From Plasmodium brasilianum (taxonomy: Eukaryota > Apicomplexa > Aconoidasida > Haemosporida > Plasmodiidae), in NCBI RefSeq assembly GCF_023973825.1, contig NC_090121.1, forward strand, positions 472,001 through 536,000: 64,000 bases of DNA, written 5' to 3'. The notes beneath the pieces were generated by a model. It made no database searches and was not told the DNA's origin. It was given only the letters and a program-made list of their open reading frames with translations. Shown in pieces: positions 1-13,500 of the stretch. The position numbers and the translations under genes were made by a program. Positions within the stretch are counted from its first letter, which is position 1, and every line of letters begins with the position of its first letter.

Positions 1-486
1 GATAATACCATATATAGGAATGATAACAATAACAGTATAAGTGATAATAGCAATCATATGAGTGATAATTCAAAAGTTATGCTTGTCGATCAGGCAACTT
101 GCCAAAATGAAAAGAAAAATCAACATAAATGTTGCATTAATGAAAAAAAGCATCAACAAAAATATTCCAGTAATGAAAAAAAGAATTACGAAGAGATATT
201 TAATTTTAAGGAGAGCATACAAAAACTATTTGAAGACTCATTAACTACACAAGAGAGAAGTACATATATGAAATCTAAGTTAAATATGAAAATTCTGAAA
301 AGTGCTAGTGTATATATAATTGATTTTGCTCATGCAAGCTTAAATAAAAATGGAAATGATGAAGGATTCTTGTTAGGTATTACATCACTTATTCGTGTTA
401 TGAAAAAGACAATAGAAAAAGTACAAACTGTCTATTTGCATGTTGGTAAGGAGGACATAACTTACCCACAATGTTATAAGTTCTGA
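1..486 (+). CDS. inositol polyphosphate kinase, C-terminal part (5' end outside window)
   Basis: The reading frame is open from base 1 to a TAA-type stop region ending at 486, so the gene starts upstream of the window; the first ATG inside (58) is internal. After an Asn/Lys-rich linker the protein has IIDFAHA followed about ten residues later by DEGFLLGITSLI. These match the C-terminal signature of the inositol polyphosphate kinase family (IDFAH, then D-x-G-(Y/F)-x-x-G-x-x-x-L), where the Asp of IDFAH binds metal and phosphate. The family phosphorylates inositol polyphosphates or converts IP6 to pyrophosphates. The catalytic N-terminal half (PxxxDxKxG motif) is not in the window, so the subtype (IPMK, IP3K or IP6K) is undetermined. 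A possible splice donor (GGTAAG) lies at 445-450, so the last dozen residues may instead be intron. Confidence 0.72.
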   Translation, partial: DNTIYRNDNNNSISDNSNHMSDNSKVMLVDQATCQNEKKNQHKCCINEKKHQQKYSSNEKKNYEEIFNFKESIQKLFEDSLTTQERSTYMKSKLNMKILKSASVYIIDFAHASLNKNGNDEGFLLGITSLIRVMKKTIEKVQTVYLHVGKEDITYPQCYKF

Positions 487-2507
487 CGCTGTTCGAGGAA
501 TGGCAAAATATATGTGAATGAGTACATACATTCGTGCATACGTGTGTGTGTATGTATGCACGTACGTACATCCATTTGAAGATCCATTTGAACATATTTG
601 CGTATCTACACGTATGAGCATAGTAGTAAGAGTTATATTCATTAAATTATTCCCTATTTCTATTATTTTCTTTACTTTTCATTAATTTTATTTCCTTTCT
701 CTTTATTCTTCCCGAACAATACATTTACATGTAATATATATATATATATATATTTATTTATTTATTTATTTGTTTGCAAATGTACATACGTATAGTGTTC
801 CTATTGCTGCTTTACAATATTTTAAAACAAAATTTCCAATAACATATTTTAAAGCTGCTTAATACGCATAGAGAGTTCTAAATACATGTAATACTACTTT
901 AATATTTAATATTTTATTGTTCATTTAACACCCCATCATAGAAAAGTACCTTTTTATTTTATCTACTTTATTTTATTTAACTTTATTTTACCCATACTTT
1001 ATTTTAATTTATTTTTTTTTTTCTACTTTTCACTATTTTCTACATTTTTTTTATCATATTTTTACTGCTTTTCGGAGTTTTCAATTTGCAATTTTTTAAC
1101 TATTACATGAATGTATGCATTTTGATGCAGCAGGAATGGATACCTTTCGTTAAAATGTAAACATAATATTCTCGTTCGTGTAATATATACATATATGCAT
1201 ATATATACATATGTAGTAATAGTATTCATGAGATGATATTATTTTTCACGCTATATTATGTGTGCGTTACTTTATTTCGCTTAAATATGGCGTCAGAACA
1301 AATCGGTATTATTTATACAACAATTAATTATGTTATAATAAAGTATGTTGTTTAATCATGTCCGTTTCTTCAAATTTTTTATTTCTGTATCGTTTGGGGA
1401 AATTAAGATGTGGAACAAATGCGTTTCTTATTCTTTTCTTTTTTTTTTATTTATGTATATTTTTAGTTAGAGCCTTCTTTTTAATATTTTTATTTTATTT
1501 TACTTTTTTTTTTTTTTTGAACTTGAACATATTTTAAACTTATTTTTTTATGCATGCAAATTTGTTGTACTAATGGAAAATAAACAAAAATTAACAAAAA
1601 TAAACAAAAAAAAACAAAAATAAACAAAAATAAACAAAAAAATGGAACAGTTGAATTAATAATCAATTGGATAAATGAAATAAAGGCAGAACAAAGCACA
1701 TCGTGAAAGTTCAGTTCATCTATCCTCCATACCCATTTGAATGTGTCATATTAAAATCCTTTTATTATACAAAGTTTTTCCTTTTTCTGTAGCATACTTG
1801 TGGTATTATAATAAGCACTATATATATACAACTTATATATATATATGTTTTTATAGCATAACTTTTAAATATTCACTCTTTCTTGCACATATATTAAAAA
1901 ATGAAAAAAAGAAAACAAGAACATATAAAATACTTTAAGACGAGGATATAGCAGAATTAAACTTGCACCCCTCTTTTCCAAGCACTAAAAGTCATGCAAA
2001 TAAAAAGTACACGCCTTTTCGCTTACATATGTATGTATATATATATATATATATATATATACATACTGTATATACCTACTTTAGGCAAATTTTTTAAAGT
2101 TACTCTCTGTTTTTTTTTTACTATATATCACAAAAGATAGTTATTTTTGCTTGATTAAGAAAAATGATTAATCCTTATAGTTTACAACTATACATACCAT
2201 ATTACGTTATTTTTTTACCCTCCTCGGACCTTCATATAGTAGCATAAGGAAAAATATTTTTTTCCATGAAATGCAAAACTTGAAAATTTTGTATATAAAA
2301 TTTTACTTCACATTTTAAACATATGTTCGATTAATTGCTTATTTTTAAAAAAGATAGTAGCAATTGAGATATTACCATATTTAACTTATAATTTAATTAT
2401 ATATACTTCAACATTTTTAATTTTTAATTTATTTTTTTTTGTTCCTTTTTTTTTATAGCGCACAATTTTTAGGTTAGAATAAAATTCTTCTCATAAACGG
2501 AAAATAA

Positions 2508-2692
2508 AAAAAAAATAAACAAAAACTTAAAAAAAATAAACAAAAACATGAAAAAAAATAAACAAAAACATGAAAAAAAATAAACAAAAACATGAAAAAA
2601 AAATAAACAAAAACATGAAAAAAAATAAACAAAAACATGAAAAAAAATAAACAAAAACATGAAAAAAAATAAACAAAAACATGAAAAAAAAT
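2508..2692. repeat. 21-22 bp A-rich minisatellite
   Basis: Tandem copies of an A8-9 TAAACAAAAACATG unit; seven ACATG-ended copies plus a divergent first copy ending ACTTAA. Copies differ by one A in the homopolymer part. It lies in the upstream region of the PHD1-like gene and creates false Phe-rich antisense frames. Confidence 0.9.
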
Positions 2693-3644
2693 ATAGATAA
2701 ACTAAATAATAATAACAAACATAAAAACAAAATTGTAGAAAATTTTTTAACATATACGGTACTGTACATATTATATACGTTTATATTACTTTTTTATCAT
2801 CTCTTTAATTTGACAAGTTTTTGTTGGTATACTTTTCAAATGGTAAAAAAAATTGCTTTTGTTTTTATATATATAATATTATGTATGTGAGTATATTTAT
2901 ATATATACTTATGTATATGTAATGTATATATATTTATATATACATAATTAACTCCTGATGATAGCTTCACAATAAAAATTAAAATTATTCTTATTTAGTA
3001 ACATGATAAATGATTAATAAGGGAAATAAAGTTATAATATACAAGAGAGCAGTTAAATTTTCTTAATGCTTATACTCGTTTTTTTTTATGCATGTAATAT
3101 ATAACATATAAAAATATATATCATCCTTGAAAACTGCTTTACTTTTTTTCCTCTTTATTATTTTTTTTTTTTTCTGTATATTGAACTTTTGTCATTTTCG
3201 CCTCTTTTTTTTTTTTTTTTATATATACAATTTTATGTTAACATTATATTTTAACTTTTTAATTTAAAATTTTTTTGTATTAAAAACTCTTATAATATTT
3301 TATATGCATTAAGATCTCGTATATTATATATTTATAACATTGAAAATAATTTAAAGAGGGATAATTTATGAAATCACATTCCTTTAGCCTCTTTTTCGTA
3401 CCTTTTATTCTTATAATATATGTTATATTACGTATACTTACATATGTATGTATAAAAATATATATATATACATATATATGTATATATACATATGTATACT
3501 TGTATATATATTAAAGGATGAGGTAAAGAAAAGATTATTTCTTGAAATATTTAAAAATATATGTGATTTTTTCTTTTACTTTTGTGTGTATTTAATGGAT
3601 TAATTGAATATTTTTAAGTTTATTTTTTTTTTATATATATATAA

Positions 3645-3645
<1 letters not shown>

Positions 3646-3675
<30 letters not shown>

Positions 3676-3768
3676 TGTATGTATGTATGTATGTATGTAT
3701 GTATGTATGTATGTATGTATGTATGTATGTATGTATGTATGTATGTATGTATGTATGTATGTATGTAT
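3646..3768. repeat. (ATGT)n tetranucleotide microsatellite
   Basis: About 30 uninterrupted copies of the tetranucleotide, roughly 0.8 kb upstream of the PHD1-like start codon. Its purity suggests a length-polymorphic marker. Confidence 0.95.
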
Positions 3769-4550
3769 ATAAACATAAATATATGCAATTATATTAAAGT
3801 TTTAATCATCTTTATAATTGGGCTATTTTAAAATTGCATTAAAAAAACAGACGTATTTATCCTTGTTGGTCTACGAAATATTTATTTATAACATTTTTAT
3901 ATTAATATTTGTACATATATATATAATGTATTTATGCATATATGTACAGAACTGAGAGAAAAATATCCCCCCGTTGTACTGTTCGCATTTGTAAAATATG
4001 AGAATGTGCTAATCTGCTGATTAGACGAGGACTTCGTCGTTGTTTTATATAATTATATATATATTTTTTTTTTTTTCTTATGTATATATATATATTTATT
4101 TATTTATTAAAAAACTAGTATAAAAAAAAAAAACATGTGTTACCATTTTTAATGTATTGTCGCAGTAGAACATTTCTCGTTCGCAGTTTTTATTTTTTTT
4201 TCCCCGTTTTTTACTATATACATACTTATATATGTACATATACATATATATATATATATATATATATGTGCTTATGTATACCGGTTTATATATATATTAT
4301 GTATACATACATGTAGAATTATTTGCATGTAACTGTATATATAATAATATGTGCAATTATATATGAAATGTTATATGAACAGTTATATACGTGCATGAAT
4401 ATGTATGTATGTACATATATATGAATATGTATAAATATATATATATGTGTATATATATATATGTATACCGCATTCATATATATAAATGAGTGTGCGTGGT
4501 AACATACGTAGGAACACGTATTAGAACATTCCTAAGTGTTATGCATTTAT

Positions 4551-7500
4551 ATGATGGATAGAGGTAGAACCAATGCAAGACGAAATAACGATGTGATGAA
4601 TGCCTTGAGGGAAGGAAATGTGAAAAATGATAATCTAGATGATCATCAATTTTGGACTAATATTGATAATCAGTATTTTTCGAATTTTGATCGAAGATTA
4701 ATTTCAGCTTTTGAAGATCATATAAAATGCACAGATTATATATGTAACAAAATAAAAAAGAAAAAAATTAACAAAAAATTATTTCAAAGTATTAACTGTT
4801 ATAAAAGTACAGTAAAAATAAAATTAAACGCAAATGAGAAAAATGGACTCACGAGTATTTCGGATTACCGTTCGCATAATAAACATAGCCTTTTTAGAAA
4901 TATAGAGCAGGATAGAAAATATGAAAGCTGTAATAATAGTGGCGTTAACAACAGAGGAGTTAACAATGGCGGCGACAATAACAACAGTAATAACAGTAAC
5001 CTCCGTAACAGCAGCAATAATAATGGCCATATTGGAAATTTGTTGCAAGATATTAAAAAAAATATGAAAAATGATGAGACGTTGTTGGACGCAAGTAATA
5101 ATAAATATAATCCAAACGAAATTGATAGAAGAATAATTAACAGTGAGAAAAGTTCAGTAACAATGGATGATAGAAAAAGTATAATAGAATTTATGCCAAT
5201 GGCAAAAAATGAATTATTACTTAATACATTACATCATTTAAATTTAAGAAATGAACATCCAGCAAATTATTCTTTTAATGTTAATAAAAATTTAAATTTT
5301 TTTCATATGAATAATAAAGATGAAAAATTAAGCCAAAGAATCTATCACCAGATGTATAATAGTAACAGTAATTATAACAACATTGATAGTAATGCGCTCG
5401 AAAGTATGAAAATTAGAAACATCAGTAATATTGAATATATAGAGTACATGAATAGAGGCTTTAACAATGTTAGCGACCTTAGCCATGTTAGTGGCTTTAA
5501 TAATGTTAGTGGCTTCAATAATGTTAGCGGCTTTAATAATACTGGTGGCTTCAATAATGTTGGTGGCTTTAACACTGTTAATAGATTTAACAATGTTGGC
5601 AATATTAACAATTCTAGCGGTTTCAATACTGTTGGCGGTTTTTATAGCGCTAGGGGCTTCAGCAATTCTAGCGGCTTTAACAATTACAACCTCAACGATT
5701 TTAACCACATTAACAGCTTGAACAATCCTTTTATGAATACTTGTGATGACACAAATAATCTGAACAATACTGGTAATTTAAAATACCCAAATGTATATGT
5801 TAACAACATAATAAATCGAAATAATACGATCAGTCCACATATAAATTTTAGTAATAACAATGTATTAAATAATACTATGAACAAGAATAATCTCAAAGGC
5901 AATAATGCTCTTGTTGAATGTAAAAAAAAAAAGAAGAGTGATGTATCTAATGATGCATCTTCAACTCGAAGTGGAGTAACAAATGTTATTGCCACCATAA
6001 ACGAGGGAAAAATAAACAAAGCAAAGAATAACAACGATATTAAAGAACACGGTGAAGATAAACCTATAATGGAATCGAACAATTCAACTAAGTTGAATGA
6101 GTCAAAAGGAGAATTTAACGGTAAATATATTAACGTTTGTAATATTACGTCCGGAACTAATAATAACAGTGTAGGCAATACAAATATTAGTGCAGTTGGT
6201 AATACCATCAACTGCAACGTTGGCAGCAACGTCAGCGGTAATGTTAGCGACAATGTCAGCGGCAAAGATTCTAGCGGATGCAAAAATGAAACAGGTGCTT
6301 TAGGAAACAAATTAAACAGCACGAACAAACCCGGTATCTTAGTTAACAATTCATTAAGTAGGGATCCCTATGCGTCTATAAATTGTAACGAGTTAGGAGA
6401 TTACATGAAAAGTCAAGTTACTACTTATAATTCAAATAATTTTTGTGAAGCGGTCAATATCAGTTATGACGTTATGAATAATGGTAGTAATAATATTGGT
6501 CTTTTTTCCAATGCTGGCAATTTTTGCAGTGTAGATCATTTTGGAAATATTGATCATGTTACTAATTTTGGTAGTACCTCCATCCCTAGTCGTAATAGCT
6601 GTTTCAATAACATTACTAATGGTAATAACATTAATAATATTAATAGTAGTAATAATACTATTAGGAGCAATAATATCTCCTTTAACAAATCCAACCCGAA
6701 CTTCAGTAGTAACAGTCACCCGCATCTGAGCAATGTTTCTGATCGTAAGTTGAACAAACAGATGAATATGTACCCTAGTGAGATGAACGATTTGAATCAA
6801 ACCATATTTTTTTCGCAAAATGGGGATTCCGAGGTGTACTTAGATTGTAAGGGAAGCCCAAACAAAAGAAGTAGTAATAGAAGTGGTAGAAGTAGGAGTA
6901 GAAGTAGCAAAAATGACAACACCACTAACGGGAACAGCGTGAATAACAATCGCAGTAGCAGTGATCGTAATAGTAACGTTCGAAGTAGCAGAATTCGTAG
7001 TGATATTGGTGGCTATATGTACAAAAAGGAAGAAGGGGAAGATGGGGAAGACCTCCCCTATATAGTCGCTAATATGCAAAATAGGAAAAATATTTTAAAT
7101 TTTGAAAAGTTTTGCATGAACAACAACTTTAGCAATGGAACAGTCCATCCCTATCATCCATTTTTTTCTTTTAACAACGTGAATAATAAATATGACCTTC
7201 AAAATTATAACCCACAAAATTACCATTTTCCTGGTAATAATATTTATAATAATAGTAATAGTAATAGTAATAATAATAGTAATAGTAATAATAATAGTAA
7301 TAGTAATAATAATAGTAATAGTAATATTAACAGAAGTAGTAATAGAAATAATAACACGAATCAGATGCACTTGAACAACGAAATGGCAAATTACAAAAAT
7401 GAATTGTGGTATATTAATAAACATCTCATGTTACAAAATACACAGTTGTATGGAAAGGACATATACAATACTCAGGATATGATAAATAATTATGAAAACA

Positions 7501-10500
7501 TGTTGTTACATGATGACATGAACAACAGTGATGTTAATAATAATTCGTCATCTAACCCAAAAAACCAAAATCCATCTTCGAAAAAAAAGAAAGAGGGAAA
7601 GATGAAAAAAAATTTAGAATATGATGATAATTATAAATGTCATTTGGATAAGTTTAATTCAAGGGCAAACAGAAATACTAAGCAAGATAACGGTTTTTTT
7701 AACCCCTTTTTGAACAAAAAATATGATGGTATTGGTAAACTTCCCTATATACAGAATAAACCTGTACCAAGTGGTTTTCATATTTCTATTTATATTCCTA
7801 AGAATTATGATTTTAAACCAAAGATAGTAAACAACCAAGATAATAACCATGTTAAGAGTAGTATTAGAAGTAGTAGTTGTAGTAACAGTAGTAGTAATAA
7901 TAACAATAATATTTCAAGTGGCGGAAATACATATGAAAACAATATGAGATGCAATGATAATAACACTTGTTATAGCCATAATGAAAATGTAACCCATGAT
8001 AGCTGCTCTGAGGAAAGGGAACAAACATTCAATGAAGAAGACGATATGCATGAAAAAGAAATGTTAGCAAAACTGTTGACAGAAATTACTTTTGGTGATA
8101 AAAGAAATATTCTGAACCCTAAAATGTCTACGGAGGATAAAGAAAAGTGTTATAAGGTAATTTTAGATGAACTCAAAAATTACAATTCGTTGCCAATAAT
8201 TTTAGGCAATATTTTACCCTATTGGAAAGAGCAAAAGAATAAAAATCTCCTGTACAAAGTAAGAAACTTGAAGCTGAGCAATTCTAAATCTAGATATATA
8301 CACATAAAAAATATAAATAAACAATTAGCATGCAAAAAGGTTAAGACCAAAAAGAAAAGTTTGAATATTCTTAATGAGCAAAATAGGAAACTAAGGAAAA
8401 AAAAAAAAAAAAAAAAAAAAAAATATTGCTCACTGATGTTGATTATGTAGTACCATCAAAACAAAAAGTACAAAAGATAGAGGTAATCGTAGAGGAGAAG
8501 AACAATAAAACAGATGAAGCACGTAAAGAGGAGGAACAAATTGTAAAAGAAGTAGATAATCTAAATAAAACCGATGATAAATTTACGGGGGACAGTTATG
8601 TCTTCAATGTCAATGGAAATAGCTCAGAACTGACAGTTGCTGAATCGAAAAAAGTGAATAATGAAAGGAAGGTAGATGGACTTGCTAATAATTTGGGCAT
8701 TGGACACGTAAGGGAAGAACTGAACGAAGTGAAAATGAATGAAGTGGAAGAAGCGAATGAAGTGGAAGAAGCGAATGAAGCGAAAGAAGCGAATGAAGCG
8801 AAAGAAGCGAATGAAGCGAAAGAAGCGAAAGAAGGGATAGAAGCGTTAGAAGCGACAGAAGTGAAAGAAACAAAAGAAGCGACAGAAGTGAAAGAAACGA
8901 AAGAGGTGAGAAGGTCAGATTTTTTCAACTCAGAAAAAGACCAAATGTTGCAGTTAGAGTTAAGTGAAGAAATAAGAATAGGAACACAACAACAAAAGAG
9001 CACACTTGGAAGTTCCCTAAATGATAGAACGAATAATCAATTGGATGAAAAAAGTAATCAACATCGTCCAATGGACATGTGTGAAAAGAACGTATCTGCT
9101 TTGTACATAGTGAAGGGGGAAGAAGTGCATAAAGATGATACAAAAGGTATGCAGAGTAGTGAAGGGGGGAGGAAAAAAGATTTACAAAAAGAAGAAAAAT
9201 CTATGAACAATATAGATGATAATAAGAACAAAAATCAAATATTCACTGATGAAGCAAAGGACATTGATGGGAAGAAAAAACATCTAAGTGTTTACAAAGA
9301 AAATCAAAGAAATGAGAAATATGACAAAAAATTATTTTTAAAAAAACAAAGTCAGTTTTATAAATTTCATTACTTAAAGAATTTTAAATTTGCTATTCCG
9401 AACAAAGCAACTATCCCCTTTAATAATTCCATTTTTTCCTTACAAAGAAATCAATATAAATCAAATGTGTATTTTGAGTTTATACTGACAAATATTAACC
9501 TAGGTAGATATAGAAGGAATATTCTGAACGTAAATTACAATAGTTGTAACTCAATTACGAAGAATAGGACACATATGCATTGTATAAATTTTAATAAGTT
9601 AAAAAATCATAAGAGGAAAAATGGTAAAAGGGATAATAATGCATTGATATCAGGTGATATGTCGTCTCCTGTACATAATCCAATGCTTAGCCCTGTACAT
9701 AATCCAATGCTTAGCCCTGTACATAATCCAATGCTTAGCCCTGTGCATAATCCAATGCTTAGCCCTGTGCATAATCCAATGCTTAGCCCTGTACATAATC
9801 CAATGCTTAGCCCTGTACATAATCCAATGCTTAGCCCTGTACATAATCCAATGCTTAGCCCTGTGCATAATCCAATGCTTAACCCTGTACATAATCCAAT
9901 GCTTAACCCTGTACAGAATCCAATGCTTAACCCTGTACATAATCCAATGCTTAACCCTGTACAGAATCCAATGCTTAACGCTGCACATAATCCAATGATT
10001 AGCCCTGTACATAATTCATTGCTTAACCTTATGCATAATCCTCTGCATAACACTGTGCTTAAAGACAAGACGCACCAATCACCAGAACAGAACAGCAGCA
10101 ATAATAATGATATGAATGGAGATGTAATTAAGGATATATCGAATATAGACTCTATTGCAATTGCTGTTGAAAAGGAAACTTCTGAAAATTTTACAGAGGA
10201 TAGGAGCAGCAGTAAGAATATGAATGATTGTAATGGTGTTGATGATGGTAATACCACTAATTTTGCTAATGCCGCTAATTCCCATAACAGTGGTAATAAT
10301 AATAGTAGGAACCTTACCGTGTATATGCAGGGGAAGGAAAGCAAAACAAATGTTGATGACAAAAAGAAGCTGCTAAGTGTTGGAAGTATAACGAATACGG
10401 ATAAAGTAAATATTAAGAATACAAATAATATTAAGAATATTAATAAAGAAATATGTGTTTTATTTTCTCGTTATGTACATAATATAAAAGAACAAAAAAA

Positions 10501-13500
10501 AATTATAAGAAAATTATTAGAAAATATAAAGAGCGAAAAAAAGAAACCATACCAATATTGGTATTCTGTGGAAGATAAGATGATTAACTTTTATATAAAT
10601 GAATATCTAAAGAACAAATTAAATACAAAACATACATATACATTATCAAAACAAATAATAGACTTATTAAAAATACGAATTCTAGTAAATAATAGTTCTC
10701 ATTTGCCTAATAGTTGGACAGAAAAGGCTTTGTGTAATATTTGCAGTCAAGGAGAAGACTGGGAAGATAATCCAATAGTATTTTGTGACTGTTGTTACAC
10801 ACCTATGCATTCCTTTTGTACAGGCTCGAAAAACATTAAAAACTATAATTTCGTAAGAAAAATTTCAAGCAAATCTGAATTAAATAACTCAGAAGAGGCT
10901 ATAAACGAGAATATTAACAATGTCAATAATAATAATGGCAGTACTTATATGGGTAATCATAACAGTAGTAACTTTAGTGCATTGGGAAGTAGTACCAATA
11001 ATAATAATAATAAAAACATCTCATCTAATACCAATAAGAAGAAGGTTTCAAAAAAGATCAACATTAATATTATTAATTCGTTATTATCTGATAATTATAT
11101 TAGCGTAAATTCCCCGTATAGCATTTTTAACTCCATAATAAAAGGAGTAAGTAATGACAGTAAATTGTTTGACAACGAAAAGTCAAATGAAATGAAGTAT
11201 CAGTGGAAATGTGAGCTATTAGGAGATAACAATAGAGTACCAGACATTGCTAATGTAAACATTAGATGTGATGGTAGTAATAACGATGGTAGTAGTAATG
11301 TTACCCCCCTGTACAACGGTAATGTGGAAAGCGAAGGAGAAACGACGAAGGAAGGTTACCTGAGAAATAAAAAGTACGAACAGAACAAAAATGCGGATAA
11401 GTTCCATAACCCATATACGAATGAAGAAAATAAAAGCAGTGAACTAAAAGTTGAAAAATTAGTACATGTAAAAAATGAACATGAGGAAGAAGAAGAACAA
11501 GAAGAACAAGAAGGACAAGGAGAACAAGAACAGCAACAACAACAACAACAACAACAACATGAACAGCAGCATGAACAGAATGAAGAATCGTATTACAAGG
11601 ACATACGAAGCAATAGTACCGATAACATGATGAACAACAAAGGGGATGAAGAGGAAAAAAACCCCTCTGCACATGTGCAAAACAATGTAAACAATAATGG
11701 CATAATTAATATAGATAAAATAAAAATAGATAATGAAGAAAATAATAATACAGAAAATACAAAAAATACAGATGAAGAACAGTGGATTTGCCCCTTGTGC
11801 TCATATTTAAGAAATCAAATTTTATTTATTGAAGATTCCACGGCTTTTAAAATTATTAGACAGTTAAGTGGTCCGAGAAAAAAAAAAGATATTGATTTTT
11901 TAATAAAATCTTGTAATAATAATGAGCTCAATGGAAATTTTTTAAACGACGTTAAGAATGAATTAATGTATTACACACCCCCAGAAGAGATTATCATCAA
12001 TGGAACTACCATTAGCAGTAGTGGTAGTGGTTGTAGTAATATTGCTAATCATAATAATAGTAATGCTTTTTGCGATGCATCCAAATTCTTCTATAAATAT
12101 AAGTCCATTTTGCTTCTGTTTGATGTAAATGTGGACATTGCATATTATAAGGAAAAACATAATGTCGATATTAAAGATACACACGATTTTTTTGAAAATA
12201 TAATTCTTAAAAATGCTGATAAGTTTAAATATAAAATTTTTTTCAATTCTATTGTTGTTACAAAAAATACCAATTCTAATGATGAAAAGAATGACAACAA
12301 ATTTATCATTGATAACTTGAAGATATTTCGTCAAGAATCCTTTTGCATTAATGAGAATTTAGAAGAGAGTGATATGGAAGAAGAACTAGAAAAGGAAAAA
12401 GAAGAAAAAAGTCGTAGAGGTAGAAGAGATAAGCAAAAGTTATATCAAGGAAGAATGGCCAAAAGAGAATTAAAAAGAAGAAATAAATTAAGAGCAAAAA
12501 AAGCGCATGGAGGAGTAGGCATTCAGAAGAATAACATGAATAGCAAGGATTCTAATAATGCTAATGTTGTTGTAAGAAAAAGAGGTAGACCACTTGGAAG
12601 CACAAAACTTAATAAGATTAAATTACTTAGTAGTATGGCAGGAAAGAATAACACAAAAAATGAAAAAATATGTAACTCGTCATTATTTAATAACGACAGT
12701 AGCGTGAATAAACACATGAACGCAAATGCTGGAACCATCAATAACATGTACAGCAACAGCGGTAACAGTTGTGCGTTTAAAAGCGAAGTTAGTGGTTTTA
12801 TGTGCAATAATAAGGAAGAGATAGATAACAAATTAAACATACGCGCATACGATAACATCATGACGCGCAATAGCTCTGACCATTTCATTAATAATAATAA
12901 TAATAATAACAATAATAACAATAATAACAATAGTTACAATAGTTACAATAATAATAGTAATTGCAATTATAATGATCATAGTAGCATGTGTAACGTTTTT
13001 CTTAAGGACAGATCTTCCTTTTTTCAGAACGAATTAGAAGACAACCATAATAATAGCCTACTTTTAAAATATAATTATAATAAAAATTTTTCTTTTGTTC
13101 TTAAAATACCTGTATGCTGCATATGTGAATTCGATTCGTTCTATTTAGGAGGAGGCCCTATCAAAAGAACGAAGAAGAAAAATCAGTGGTGCCATATTCG
13201 TTGTGCATTAATAAGTAACTGTGTTATCAATGACAAAATAGAAATAAATAATAAAGACAAAACGAAATATAAATGCTCCTTATGTTTACGAACAAATAAT
13301 ACAGGAATAATAAAATGTAACATAGCAGACTGTTATAAATATTATCATATATCTTGTGCTACGTCATCCAATAAATATTTAATAGAATTAAATGATTCGA
13401 ACAAACTAGTATTATTTTGTTCTAGCCATTCACAAAGAAAAGCTCCAACCGAAATTTTAAGAAAATATCAAATTCTTAGAGAAAAAGAATTTAATAAAAA

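Larger units (their letters stand above)
487..4550. other. intergenic region between IPK and PHD1 genes
   Basis: About 4.1 kb without a convincing gene. It should hold the IPK 3' UTR and the long 5' leader and promoter of the PHD1-like gene. It contains many (TA)n and poly-T runs, an A-rich 12-bp style repeat near 1575-1640, a 21-22 bp minisatellite near 2508-2692 and a pure (ATGT)n microsatellite at 3646-3768. Open frames here are all produced by repeats. Confidence 0.8.

Noticed and set aside
1490..2890. Lys/Phe-rich short frames upstream of PHD1
   Set aside because: They are driven by A-rich minisatellites and no domain or splice context is seen.
9607..10362. Long antisense frames (251 aa and 120 aa) and a plus-strand alternative frame across the PHD1 octapeptide array
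   Set aside because: They are shadows created by a 24-bp repeat that lacks stops in several frames.
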